From Epiperipatus broadwayi (lineage: Eukaryota > Onychophora > Udeonychophora > Euonychophora > Peripatidae): a stretch of 64,000 bases of DNA. A model generated the notes under the pieces. It had not been told where the DNA came from. It saw nothing but the letters and a program-made list of their open reading frames with translations, and did no database searches. The first letter of the stretch is position 1, and each line of letters opens with the position of its first letter. This document shows, piece after piece, positions 12,105-23,606 of this stretch. The position numbers were made by a program, and so were the translations under genes. The DNA is taken from contig JAQFVV010006246.1 in assembly GCA_028023455.1 (NCBI GenBank), positions 5,658,363-5,722,362 on the forward strand. Direction: 5' to 3'.

Positions 12105-15100
12105 CCATCATCATCAACATTTTTAACCATTATTAATCCACTTCAGGATGAAGGTGCCCCCAAGTTTAATCCATCTTCTCAATCTCTAGCCTCTTTTCTC
12201 CATATCACTCCACCACACACTTCATTATTTCATCAATCCATGTATGATGTCTTTCTAGGTCTTTACAAATTTTTGGAATCCAGTTTAACGTTTCAACTGT
12301 TCATCTATTTATTATCTCTTTTAGAAATATGTCCAGCCCAATTCCACTTTAGTCTCTTAATTCTTTCAATGATATTAGTATCATCTGATTCTTTTCTTAC
12401 CCATGTATATTTTATTTTGTTCTTGTTACTCCTAACATGCATCTCTTCATACTTCTTTGAGTAATCTGAAGTCTCTGTATTGCTCTGCTGATAAGTGTCC
12501 AAGTCTGAGATCCATGTGTAAGAACTAGTAAAACACATTTATTAAAAATCTTCCTTTTAAAATACAGGCATAATTCCTTTTAATATTAAATTATTTCTAC
12601 CAAAAGCACTCCAACCAAGAGTAATTCTATGATTAATTTCATCCATTATGTTTCCATCTGTAGCAATAATATGACCATGGCATTTTGTAGTTGATAACTT
12701 CTTCTAAGTCACCATTAACAATATTTATTTTCATCTTCTGAGAAAGTCCATTGAATATTACTTTAGTCTTTTTAACATTTACTGTTATTCCTACTTTCTT
12801 ACTTTCATTTGATAACTCTTGCAATATTTCCTGAAGCTCTGAAGCATTATTTGCAAAAACAATTAAATCATCTGCAATATCTAAATGATTTAAATAATCT
12901 CCATTTACTTTTATTCCTTTAACTTCCCATTTTAATTCACAAAATGCTTCTTGCAACTCTGCTTTAAAAAGTTTTGAAGATATGGAGTCACCCTGCCTTA
13001 CACCCTTTTTAATGTTGATTTTCCTACTATCATTATGTGTAATGTCTTCGCCCCTAAGCTTTTCCAGAGGGGTAGAAAAACATTTACATTCTGATCGAAA
13101 CTCAGCTGAACAACTCTTAAAACCATTGTGCCACAAATAGCTCTTAATAGCTTTACGTATCCACTTCTGTTAACAAGACTGTAACAAGTGCGCGATGTTT
13201 TCCTCTATCAGTTTATATATCCCTCTGAGTTCTTTTGTTAAGTCTTATCTGCTACATTCCAAAAACTTAATCGCGTGTTTTCCAAATCCGTTTTATTGTT
13301 CTTACTTTAAGTAGTTATTTTTATCTCTGATAAAAATAATTCCACAACTTGTTTTTTAATTATAATTATTTTCCATTATAATTATTTTTACTTTCAATAA
13401 AATAAATCGAAAACTTCTGGAGTAAATTGTCTCTAATAAACTCGCTGTTTATTTCCCACAACGAATACAACATTATGTAATCTAATTGTTGCTGTTGCAT
13501 TTTTATAAATATTCTTTAGATTATGACAATATCCTGGGTCTATATCTTGATGATCCAATGCTTTAATCACTGAAGAAGTGCTTATAGAATTAAATGTCTT
13601 TTTATAATCTACAAATCCAAAGCATAATGGCAACTCGTATTCATTGATCCTTTCTATAACTTCCCTCAATAGTTGAATATGATCCATTGTATTAAAACCA
13701 CTTTTAAATCTAGCTGTTCTTTTGGTTAGTTGAAATTCAAAGTTCTTTGTAAATGAATTGTAATTATCTTGGTAAAAATTTTGTATAAAATTGATTAAAG
13801 ACTGATAGGTCTGTAATTTCTAATTTCTTCCAATAATCTGGTACATCTTTATCATTTAGACATTTGGTGTATAACTGCCAAATTCTTTTCTATTTCTTCA
13901 CCTGCTTTTTTAAAGATATCGATTACAATTCCATCATTATCTGGTTTTTCCTTTTTTATAAATTTAGTTGCATGTCTCAGTCTTCGTTTAAAATCCTGAA
14001 CAATTCTTAAGATATAATAGTTGTAGGAGGTACTTTTCCTTGTTCTTTATTACTATATAATTCTTGATAGAATTCTTCTACACATTTCATGAATGTTATC
14101 TCTCTTTTTAGTAATAGTTCCATCTTTTTTTCTTATTGCAAAAATTAAATTTCTATCAATACCAAAATATTGTTTTATACTCTTGAGACTTTTATTTTCT
14201 TCTATAGCTTTCCTTGCTAGTTCACAATTATATTTTCTTATATTATTATCAACTCCTTTTCACACCATTTTACAAAATTCGAGATAAATCCTTATTAGTG
14301 CATCATTTTTATATATTTTCATATTCCTTTTTTTTTCACAAATTCTTTAGTCTCAGTAGAAATTTTATTGGTCAATTGCTGCTTTTTTCTACCAGCTATC
14401 TTTGTTGCAGTTTTTAAAAGTATAATCAAATATTTTCCTATTGATTTCATTCAAATCTGAATTATGTTCAAAATCTGTTAATATTTGAAAATAATTTGCA
14501 AGTTCTAATTTAAATTCATTGGGATTTTTCTGAAGATTAGAAATATCAACTGTAAATATTGTTTATCTTAATAATTTTAGTCTCTCTAGTTTGCATTAAC
14601 ATGTATCTTATGGTTCAATAATCAATGATCACTTCCTTTATTGAATTTACTAAGAACATTGCAGTCTTGAAGTATATATTTTTTTAGTCAAAATATAATC
14701 CAATTCTGCTGTATCTTTATTTAGATGTTTTCATGTCAATTTGCATTTAACATTTTTTTTTTTAAAAAGAATTCATAATGTAAAGTTTTTCTTTTTCTGC
14801 AAACTCTATACAAGGCTATGTTTTCTCTCATTTCTATCACCATAACCAAATTTACATACAGCATTTTTGTCTTTCAATTGTTTTACCAATTCTAGCATTA
14901 AAGTCTCTCATAACCATTTTAAAGTGTGGTTTGATCCAAAAGTCTTTTGTACATCTATATAAAATCCTCTATTATTGTTGGGGGCATAAACTTTAATTTT
15001 CTGCATCTGGTATCTGCTATTAAGTTGAATGACTAATCTTACCACTCTGTCAAATGTACCATCAATCTTCACAATGTTGTTTTTCCATTTTTTATTTATT

Positions 15101-15220
15101 ATGATGAATCCTACTCCACTTGTATTTCCAATATTTGTGCTTTTGTGGTACAGTACATGTCCATTTTTAAAATATATTGTCTCTTCACCTTTTTTTCTAA
15201 CTTCACTATGTCCAATATAT
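12105..15220 (-). mobile_element. RTE-type LINE, 5'-truncated and decayed, split by a solo LTR
   Basis: The minus strand is colinear with the RTE at 18095-21394, from the 3' UTR (plus-strand ATTAATCCACTTCAGG at about 12133) up to the endonuclease region. Similarity stops near 15220, so the 5' leader and N-terminus are missing. RT pieces remain: [13 protein letters not shown] and an ADDLIVFA box in the 12639-13136 frame, and [15 protein letters not shown] in 13433-13687. The catalytic FADD reads IADD and FDS reads FNS, so the enzyme is mutated as well as frameshifted. A 435-bp solo LTR interrupts it at 13038-13472. The uninterrupted sequence of the other copies shows the empty site. Confidence 0.85.
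13038..13472 (+). mobile_element. Solo LTR, 435 bp, with 5-bp target duplication
   Basis: The segment starts TGTAATGTCTTCG, ends GAATACAACA (TGT...ACA ends), and is flanked on both sides by TTATG (13033-13037 and 13473-13477). The RTE copy at 18095-21394 has the uninterrupted site (CATTATGTAATC) at the matching place, which proves insertion. A TATA-like TTTATATATCCC (about 13211) and an AATAAA signal (about 13394) suggest plus-strand transcription. It is visibly less A+T-rich than its surroundings. No internal region remains, as expected after recombination between two LTRs. A 5-bp duplication suits Gypsy or BEL elements; the family is not identified. Confidence 0.8.
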
Positions 15221-17709
15221 ATATATACATTCAGAGATCAGTGTGATTTGAAAAAATAAAATACTTAATAGTTTCTTTTGGTCTTGACAAAAATATTACC
15301 AACATTAACTTTGTAGTCATATTAAATAAAATTTTCATTTTCAAATTCACAGCACAAATGCTAGCATGATAGCAAAACATCGTAAGAAAATAGCAGCAGT
15401 TATCTGTGCATGCAAATGCATATAAAATTTATGATTTAACAATGCACAAGTTTTTTTTTGTATTTTATCACCATCATTAATTTTCATCACAAGAAGAATG
15501 AAGGAGGATAGTAAGTTTTATTTTTTATTATTTTTTGAAAGTGATAGGTGAACATATTTACATATGTTATATATTGAGAAGTGAGTACAGGGCATACTTG
15601 TGTAAATGTGCATTTTTATATATTGAAAATAGATAATGTATTGTACAATTTTGGGTTAGGTTCAAAATTGGAATTATTGTATTCCTCAAAAAAAAAAATT
15701 ATTGATTTATCTGTTGTCAATTATTTTAAAGCAATCAAATGATGTGTCTTGTTGATATAGAGATATTGAGAATACAATAGAATATAAAATAATGATGTTT
15801 TTGATTTTTTTTTTATAACTTTAATTTTTTTTTTAAAAATAAGCAATATAATAGATCATTTGTTGCCATTAAGTTAATATTTTGTTATAAAAAGATTGTA
15901 AAAATTACAATTCATACCAATAGATTCATGTTATTAATATTTTATTTATTCATATCTTGTGTTACTATATTCATTCAGCAATCAACACACAGAGCTAAAC
16001 AAATCATAAATTATTATATCATCTATGTGTGTATGGTTATACATGTGTTTTTGTTAGGACAGCTAAAATAATTTCAGATCATACATATTTAAAAGTAATA
16101 TTATTTTATATAAATATTGTAATTATTAATTAAAATGTATAATATATTTATATTGAATAAGTATTTAAAAGAATGCATTTATTTTTATTTAAGCTATGAT
16201 TTTAGAAATTATAAATTTATTATGTTAGTATAGTTTAAAATAAAACATTTTGTTCGAGGATGCTGATGTATTCAAAGAACTCTTTATTAAGTGCAATGGT
16301 GAACTTTATAGTAAAACATTGTAAAATCGAGCAGGTCAAGTTAAAATATCTAGGCTGATGACACTAATACTTTGTAATTGAAAAAATCATATAAAATGCT
16401 TGTTTTGAAATTGATCTTCTCTCAATTTGTATCTTTACTAACCATATTTTAAAGTATTATATATAAAATTTTGTAGTGAATATGAAGCCTAGCAATGGAG
16501 GGCTAGATAAAAATAAACATTGACTTTGAAAGACAATGGTCTTTTGAGAGGTCTGTAACAACTTGAAATAACATTGTTTTGAAGTATTATATAATAAAAC
16601 TGTGTAAAGTATGCATGCAATTCTCTATGCGATGGAATTTTAGAATATATATATTGTGTGCCATAAATAACTAAGTGAATATTGAACAGAATGGATAATA
16701 ATTTGGTTGACTAAAAAGATTTAATTTTATTTAAAAGGATAAGTAATGTTTATTTTATACAATAACAAAAATATTAATAGTGCCAGGATTTACTATGGAT
16801 ATATTATTAAAAATTGCTTACTTCAATAATTTTATGAGATTATAATTATAAAATACATCTTCGGAACTTATATAAACTTTTAAAAATATTTTGTATCATG
16901 GATTTTTTTTTTGCATCAAGATGGATAAAAGCACTGAGATTTTATCACCATGTTTTTGAATTATAAACATTGCATGATATTTTATTATTGAGTATATAGA
17001 ATGTGTATATAAATATTTGATTTAAGGGATATGCAACAATCTTTCTTAAATATTCAGGTCATATATTTTATTTATTGTATCTAGTTACGTGTTTATATAT
17101 TTGTTTAGTTTAGAGTATGTTTACTTATGTGTAATATATAAATAAAATTAACCAAGGAGAAAATTAACTAAATTTAAAATAAAATTTTAAATAGTTTTAT
17201 AAAAATTTAACCTTAATTTTATATAGCATTCTGAAAGTATGTTTTATTTGTTTCATTATTTAATCTAGGTTTGAAGAGTGGTATAATTGAAATATAAATA
17301 AACCATTCATATTTAATATAAATAATTATGTACATTGGTAAAATATTGGTTGTATTTAAATAGATCACTCTTCATTTTTGATGGTAAAAGATTTAGGAAA
17401 CAAACTGAAACAGACTTGGTTATTTAATATATATTTTTTAAATTTTATTTATTAGTAATGATATAAATATTTTCTTTTTGGTTAGTAGTATATTTATAAT
17501 TTTATAAGTTAGGAATTTTAAGAATACATGTAATATTAAATTATTTTATATATTCATTAATTGATATATTATTTTATTATTTCTTTTATATATATATATT
17601 TGTAAATAAATTATTTTATTAATTAAAATTTGAATCTTGTGATTTTTTTAATTCATAGAATATATATTATAGTATTAAGTTAAAGATAATACATAATTAC
17701 ATTTTGTAA
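15221..17709. other. A+T-rich stretch, no gene seen
   Basis: Low-complexity A/T-rich DNA with runs such as the T-rich tracts near 15800-15835. I see no gene, RNA or element boundary. Confidence 0.55.
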
Positions 17710-18114
17710 TAGCCATTAGAAATCAATCAACACTTAGACAATCCTAATATAGATAACAATCAAGAATTTCAAATTGTTGTCAAGGCAACCTCCTTTTAGC
17801 AATAGAGATGGAATCCCACCTCCATTAATGGTTTCATATATTTATAAAGACACTAAAGATTGCAACTTGACTACAGAGATTGAAATTATTGATTGGAAGA
17901 AGTTTAAATAAACCTCCTTAAACAGGTAAATATAATTTGTTCTGAATGCAGACTAATAAATAGTCAATTATAGCACTACAAATTGCAATTATAATATTCA
18001 AATTGCACCCAAAGTATTACTTAAATAGTAAGTGTAATAATGCTCAAGGCTAAATGGTTAGTCAAGTTGCAATCTTTAGTGTCTTTATAAATATCATCAT
18101 CATCATCATCATTA

Positions 18115-19872
18115 TCAACCATTATCAATCCACTGCAGGATGAAGGTCTCTCCAAGTTTAATCCATCTTCTCCGATCTTTAGCTTCTCTTCTCCACATCA
18201 CCCCTACACATTTTCTTATTTCATCCATCCATCTTACATGTGGTCTCCTTCTGGGTCTTTTACAATCTCTTGGAATCCAGTTTAAAATTTCAATTGTCCA
18301 TCTATTATCATCTCTTCTAGCAATATGTCCAGCCCAACTCCACTTCAAACTTTTAATTTTTTCAATGAGGTCAGTAACACCTGTTTGTTCTCTTACCTAT
18401 ACATTGCATTTTCGATCTCTTCTTGTTACTCCCAACATACATCTCTCCATACTTCTTTGAGTGGTCTGAAGTCTCTGTATTGATCTTCTATTAAGTGTCC
18501 AAGTCTCAGATCCATAAGTAAGAACTGGTAAAACACATTTGTTAAAAACCTTTCTTTTCAAACACATAGGCATATTTCCTTTTAATATCAAGTTATTTCT
18601 ACCAAAAGCACTCCAACCAAGTTTAATTCTATGATTAATTTCCTCTATTATGTTTCCATCTGTATTAATAATCTGACCAAGGTATTTGTAACTCTTAACT
18701 TCTTCTAATTCATCATAATCAATCTTTATTTTCATATTTTGAGCAAATCGATTAAACATTACTTTAGTCTTTTTAACATTTATCTTTAGTCCTACTTTCC
18801 TACTTTCATCTGATAACTCCTGCAACATTTCCTGCAGCTCTGAAGCATTATTTGCAAAAACAACTACATCATCTGCGAAATCTAAATGACTTAAATAATC
18901 TCCATTTACTTTCACTCCTTTAGTTTCCCATTTTAATCCACAAAATACTTCTTGCAGCACTGCTGTAAAAAGTTTTGGAGATATGGAGTCACCTTGTCTT
19001 ACACCTTTCTCAATGTTGACTTTCCCAGTATCATTATGTAATCTAATTGTTGCTGTTGCATTTTTATAAATATTCTTTAAAATATGACAATATCCTGGAT
19101 CTATACCTTGATGATCCAATGCTTTAATCACTGAAGAAATGTTTATAGAATCAAATGCCTTTTCATAATCTACAAATCCAAAACATAATGACAACTCATA
19201 TTCATTTGTCCTTTCTATAACTTCTCTCAATACTTGAATATGATCTACTGTACTAAAACCACTTTTAAATCCAGCTTGTTCTCTTGGTTGGTGAAAATCC
19301 AAGGTTCTCTGTAGACGAGTTGTAATTATCTTGGTAAAAATTTTATATAAAACTGATAAAAGGCTGATAGGTCTGTAATTTCTAATATCTTCTTTATCAC
19401 CTTTTTTAAATATTAATATTATTACTGCATTCTTCCAATCATCCGGTACATCTTTATCATTTAGACATTTGGTATATAACTTTGCTAATATTTTTTCTGT
19501 TTCTTCACCTGCTTCTTTTAATATATCAATTATAATTCCATCATTACCTGGAGCCTTTCCTTTTTTCATACATTTAATTGCATTTCTCACTTCTTCATTT
19601 AAAATTCTGGGCAATTCGGAAGATGTAATAGATATAGGAGGTATTTGTTCTTTATTACTATATAATTCTTGATAAAAATCTTCTACCAATTTCATAATGT
19701 CATCCCTCTTTTTAGTAATAATTCCATCTTTTTTCCTTATTGCAGATATAAATTTCCTACCAATACCAAAATGTTGTTTTACATTCTTAAGACTTTTATT
19801 TTCTTCTACAGCTTTTCTTGCTAGTTCACAGTTATACTTTCTTATATCATTTTCAACTCTTTTCCGCACCAT
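18115..19872 (-). pseudogene. RTE reverse transcriptase part of ORF, one in-frame stop
   Basis: The frame is open for 491 codons from 19872 to a TAG at 18397-18399. It then continues in the same frame for another 93 codons to 18115 (WSWAGHIARRDDNRW, then RRRPHVRWMDEIRKCVG). RT motifs in order: GKAPGNDGI (residue 105 on), [16 protein letters not shown] (165), [12 protein letters not shown] (catalytic D235), [13 protein letters not shown] (290), [12 protein letters not shown] (FADD at 332-335), YKYLGQII (396) and the C-terminal [17 protein letters not shown]. The stop replaces a single codon, probably tryptophan by one base change. The true N-terminal boundary lies in the upstream endonuclease frame, so the ATG at 19872 is only the first ATG in this frame. 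The active site is preserved, but the copy is not autonomous as it stands. Confidence 0.9.
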
Positions 19873-19909
19873 TTTACAAAATTCGAGATATTCAATTCTT
19901 TTTAATGCA

Positions 19910-21103
19910 TCATTCTTGCGATATCTTCATATTCCTTCTTTTCTTCATAAATTCTCTAGTCTCAGTAGAAATTTTATTAGTCAATTGCTGCTTTTTTCTA
20001 CCAGCTATCTTTGTTGCAGTTTTCAAAAGTGTATCAGTTATTTTCATATTAATTTCATTCAAATCTGAATCATGTTCAAAATCTACTAATACTTGAAACC
20101 GATTTGTAAGTTCTAATTTAAATTCATTAGAATGTTTCTGAAGATTAGGAATATCAACTGTAAATATAGTTTGTCTTAATAATTTTTGTCTCTCTAGTTT
20201 TACATTAACATGTATCTTACCCCTTACTAATCGATGATCACTTCCTGTGTTAAATTTATTAAGAACATTACAATCTTGAAATATGTATTTCCTGTTAGTC
20301 AAAATATAATCCAATTCTGCTGTACCTTCATTTGGATGCTTCCATGTCCATTTCCTTCTAACATTTTTCTCAAAAAAAGAATTCATAATATAAAGTTTTT
20401 CCTTCTCTGCAAACTCCACAAGTCTATGTCCTCTCTCATTTCTATTACCATAACCAAAATTACCTACAACACTTTCATCTTTCATTTGTTTACCAATTCT
20501 AGCATTAAAATCTCCCATAACAATTTTAAAATGTTGTTTACTCTGATCAAAAGCCTTTTGTACATCCATATAAAAATCTTCTACTACTTCATCACTGTGA
20601 GAACTTGTTGGGGCATAAACCTGAATTATCTGCATTTGATCTCTGCTATTAAGTTGTATAACTAATCTTGCCACTCTGTCTGATACACCATCAATCTCCA
20701 CAATATTGTTCTTCCACTTTTTATTTATAATGAATCCTACTCCACTTGTATTTCCAATATTTGTGCCTTTATAATAGAGCATATGTCCACTTTTTAAATC
20801 AATTGTCTCTTCACCTTTTCTTCTAACTTCACAAAGTCCAATAATATCCCATTTAATATAAGAGAGTTCTTCTTCTAATTCTTGCAATCTTCCTTCACTT
20901 GAAAGTGATCTGCAGTTGTAAGTACCTAAATAAAAAGTCGTCATCAAATGGCAGCCTGGGTCCGCCTCCAGGATATTCTTAGCACCCTCCGCCTTCGGCC
21001 ACCAACCGCTGCCTTGGTTGGTGACTTTACAGCCTCCTGGGATTAAGGGCCATGCTTTATTTTTGTCTGTCATAATTGTATAATTGGGAAAAATCTTTAT
21101 CAT
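19910..21103 (-). pseudogene. RTE endonuclease part of ORF (apurinic/apyrimidinic-type)
   Basis: 397 codons from an ATG at 21103. The exonuclease-endonuclease-phosphatase fold is clear: TYNCRSLS (N at residue 63), GLCEVRR (E92), QVYAPTSSH (Y163), MGDFNARIG (D198, N200), AELDYILTN (D265) and GSDHRLV (D289, H290). All catalytic positions look intact. This nuclease nicks target DNA to prime reverse transcription. The frame closes at 19910, where intact relatives would run on into the RT, and the RT resumes in another frame about 15 bases earlier. Comparison with the copy at 12105-15220 suggests a one-base length difference near 19915-19930. It is therefore the N-terminal half of one broken ORF, not a separate gene. 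Database relatives are often labelled craniofacial development protein 2-like, which is a misannotation of LINE endonucleases. Confidence 0.88.
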
Positions 21104-21394
21104 TTACACAAACATTCATTCTGCCTTATCAGGCACTGAGAAAAAAGACCATGGTGTTTCTTGATCTTAAACTCAGAGGTAAAAAGCCAATAAACTGACC
21201 ACGCTGGCTAATGCGTGTTGGTGAGCAGCCCATCCATGTTCGTATACTATATGAATAAACATATAGTAATAACAGCTGCAACGACAAGAACGTATGGAGT
21301 GGACATTAGGAATTTGCCCTGCTCGGTTCCTTTAAGGCCTTCAAGAGGAATCAAAGGGTCTCCTTTCAGTTAATAGCAAACTCCTTTCTGCAGC
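21104..21394 (-). promoter_or_regulatory. RTE 5' leader with foldable 5' end
   Basis: This leader precedes the ATG at 21103. Near the 5' terminus, GGAGTTTGC (minus strand, about 21383-21375) is complementary, with one G-U pair, to GCAAATTCC about 70 bases downstream. Shorter stems (AAAGG/CCTTT, TTCC/GGAA) lie between them. The same block is recognisable at the 5' ends of the copies at 5086-8125 and 51585-54475. Some RTE and R2-type elements carry self-cleaving HDV-like ribozymes at this position. Whether this fold qualifies is untested. Confidence 0.35.
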
Positions 21395-21895
21395 CTTTAT
21401 AAATATATGAGACCATTAATAAAGGTGGGATTCCATCTCTATTGCTAAAAGAAGGTTGCCTTGACAATAGTTTGAAATTTTTGATTATTATCTATATTAG
21501 GATTGTCTAAGTGTTAACTGGTTTCTAATGGTTACTTATAAACCCATTTAACCTTGAGCATTATTACACTTATTATGTAAGTAATACTTTGGATGCAATT
21601 TGAAAATTATTGCAATTTGTAAAATTGTAATTTACTATTTATTAGTCTGCATTCAGAACAGGTTATGTTTACCTGTTTAAGGAGGTTTATTTAAACTTCT
21701 TCCAATCAATAATTTCAATCTCTAATCAAGTTAATCTTTAGTGTCTTTATAACTATATGATACCATTAACAGAGGTGGGATTCCATTTCTATTGCTAAAA
21801 GGAGGTTGCCTTGACAACAGTTTGCAATTCTTGATTGTTATCTATATTGGAATTGTCTAAGTGTTGACTGGTTTTTAATGGTTACTTGTACCAAA

Positions 21896-22329
21896 AAATG
21901 CTGTCTTGCTATCCCTCATTGGTACTTTGTCCTGTCTTCGATTTTCATAATAAAAACATTCATCTGTTTCCCTATATAAGCCACCAAACATCCACATCCC
22001 CTTGCGAATGCCGATTGTAATGTTCAGCCTTGGACATTACCATGCTTGTCACTGACGGCATGATGCCTTGTTGTTGGAAATAGAGCACTGCTTCCATTTC
22101 AGTACTTGGTAATTTTCAAAATGAAAAATAACTGAAAATGTTGAAGGATTACAAAAAAAAAAAAAACAGATCATGTTGAAAAAAAAATCTTGTTGGTAAA
22201 AAAAACATGTTTTTAACGTATACTCACAGGGATTATTTTCTTTCAATTTGATGTCATCGTGACATTACACATTTATTGTGGGTGTGAAAAGGCCTCATAT
22301 CTCCCCTATGTTGCAGCTTTAATACTCAA
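21896..22329. mobile_element. 434-bp insertion flanked by 8-bp direct repeats, class unknown
   Basis: GTACCAAA occurs on both sides (21888-21895 and 22330-22337). Removing the insertion restores the P-rcQ junction seen at 21535-21540. The inside is less A+T-rich, with a TATA-like CTATATAAGCC (about 21973) and poly-A tracts (about 22153-22166). I see no terminal inverted repeat, tRNA-like head or coding frame. The 8-bp duplication would fit a hAT-type element, but the ends do not look hAT-like. Confidence 0.6.
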
Positions 22330-22390
22330 GTACCAAATCCATTTAGCCCTGAGCATTACACTTATTATTTTGTAATAAATACATTAATAT

Positions 22391-22802
22391 TCCGTTAACT
22401 AAGGATAAGCAAACTTCTAGATAACTTAATTTATAATCTTATTTTAATAACTTTCTTATTGACATTGTCTCAGTAAATATTAATTGGGTATTTGAAATTA
22501 AATAAACCAACACTCAATTCATTTTGTGTTTATAATTTATATTCTTTGACTATTATTTCATATGTTATATTTTGAAAATAAATTACATTTAACATTCAAA
22601 CAGAATAAGTTATTTATTTATTTTATGGTAATTAAGTTGATTTATGACAATATCATGTTTTAATATAATAAACTATTTACTAAATTAATAATATTTATAC
22701 CATTACAGATTTTGGTTTCAAATGTGATAAGCCATTAAGTAAATTAAATACCGTATACATTAGTTCATATAATGAAAGGATAATAAAAGACGGTGTATAC
22801 AT
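22391..22802. other. A+T-rich spacer, no gene seen
   Basis: No gene or repeat boundary is recognised between the block array and the palindrome. Confidence 0.5.
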
Positions 22803-23335
22803 GCACCCTTCAACTATCCACACTATCTTATACAACTGATACACATGACCACACACATGTAGAAAAGATTAATAATCACCAATATACGTATTTCATGCTA
22901 AACCAGCACTCATCAGTTGGTCCAGATTATCATCTCTCACACACATATATAATCAATGCTCACTTTATATTAAGATAGCAAATCTTCATACTTTAATGGA
23001 CAGGCTTCAATCCACTGCAACCTCCAACTTTTCAGCCATCCATATCATTGAAAATGATATGGGATTTGAATTTTCATCATCAGATTTTCAATGATATGGA
23101 TGGCTGAAAAGTTGGAGGTTGCAGTGGATTGAAGCCTGTCCATTAAAGTATGAAGATTTGCTATCTTAATATAAGTGAGCATTGATTATATATATGTGTG
23201 AGAGATGATATTCTGGACCAACTGATGAGTGCTGGTTTAGCATGAAATATGTATATTGGTGATTATTAATCTTTTCTACATGTGTGTGGTCATGTGTATC
23301 AGTTGTATGAGATAGTGTGGATAGTTGAAGGGTGC
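22803..23335. repeat. Near-perfect palindrome, 252/253-base arms around a 28-base centre
   Basis: The left arm 22803-23055 is the reverse complement of the right arm 23084-23335, with only four substitutions and one single-base indel by eye. The spacer is 23056-23083. The arms start GCACCCTTCAACTATCC and end TCATTGAAAAT. Translations of either arm look alike and are not genes. Diverged members of the same family lie at 49538-49660 and 57903-58790. A transcript across it would form a long double-stranded hairpin. Confidence 0.92.
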
Positions 23336-23569
23336 TTGAAAATCTGAGTTCAAATCCTCTATATGAAATATATACATAGATTTTTAAAAAGAAATTAGTT
23401 GTGTTTAAGTTGTGATTGTAATAGGAAAGGGGAGTGAGATAAGGTAAAATAAAAAAAAAAAGGAAAATTTTGGTTATGAATATATTTTGCAATTTTTAAT
23501 TAATTTAATTTTTTTTTTTTTTTTTGGAATATGTGATATTTATTGTATATATATTTTATTTTAGTGTGC

Positions 23570-23606
23570 TTTGAAAAAGACTATAAAAAATAGTCGAAAC
23601 GTTGGA
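23570..23606 (+). other. Hammerhead-ribozyme-like hairpin, degenerate
   Basis: GACTAT (23579-23584) pairs with ATAGTC (23590-23595) and is followed at once by GAAAC and GTTGG, the arrangement of stem II and the 3' core of hammerhead ribozymes carried by Penelope-like elements. The 5' core that should read CUGAUGA is replaced by CTTTGAAAAA, so cleavage is unlikely. No RT is visible next to it. It may be a terminal-repeat remnant. Confidence 0.35.

Larger units (their letters stand above)
18095..21394 (-). mobile_element. Full-length RTE-clade LINE with 12-bp target duplication
   Basis: A 3.3-kb element lies between two copies of CTTTATAAATAT (18083-18094 and 21395-21406). On the minus strand it has a leader of about 290 bases, an apurinic-type endonuclease region, an RT region, a short 3' UTR and a (GAT)n tail (plus-strand CATCATCATCATCATCATT). 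The length, the endonuclease-RT order in what was one ORF, and the microsatellite tail are typical of the RTE clade. Only one frameshift region and one in-frame stop are seen, so it is the youngest RTE copy here. It inserted into block P of the older array. Four other copies in the window are heavily decayed. Confidence 0.92.
17710..22390. repeat. Mixed inverted/direct block array rcP-Q-P-rcQ-P-rcQ, host of two insertions
   Basis: Block P (about 165 bp, with GAGGTGGGATTCCAT, GGTTGCCTTGACAA and GGATTGTCTAAGTGTT) occurs reversed at 17710-17872. It occurs forward at 18061-18094 plus 21395-21535 (split by the RTE), and forward again at 21724-21890. Block Q (about 190 bp, with CTGCATTCAGAAC and GGAGGTTTATTTAAAC in its reverse form) lies at 17873-18060, then reversed at 21536-21723, and partly again at 22330-22390. 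The left part is a foldback (rcP-Q-P). The right part is a direct tandem of P-rcQ with a period near 340. No protein is encoded. The likely origin is a non-autonomous foldback DNA element or a satellite derived from one. Confidence 0.75.

Noticed and set aside
12027-12464. 145-codon plus-strand hydrophobic frame
   Set aside because: Antisense of the RTE 3' region. The same shadow appears at 18140-18460.
19697-20665. Plus-strand hydrophobic frames (19697-20068, 20234-20665)
   Set aside because: Antisense shadows of the RTE endonuclease/RT frames.
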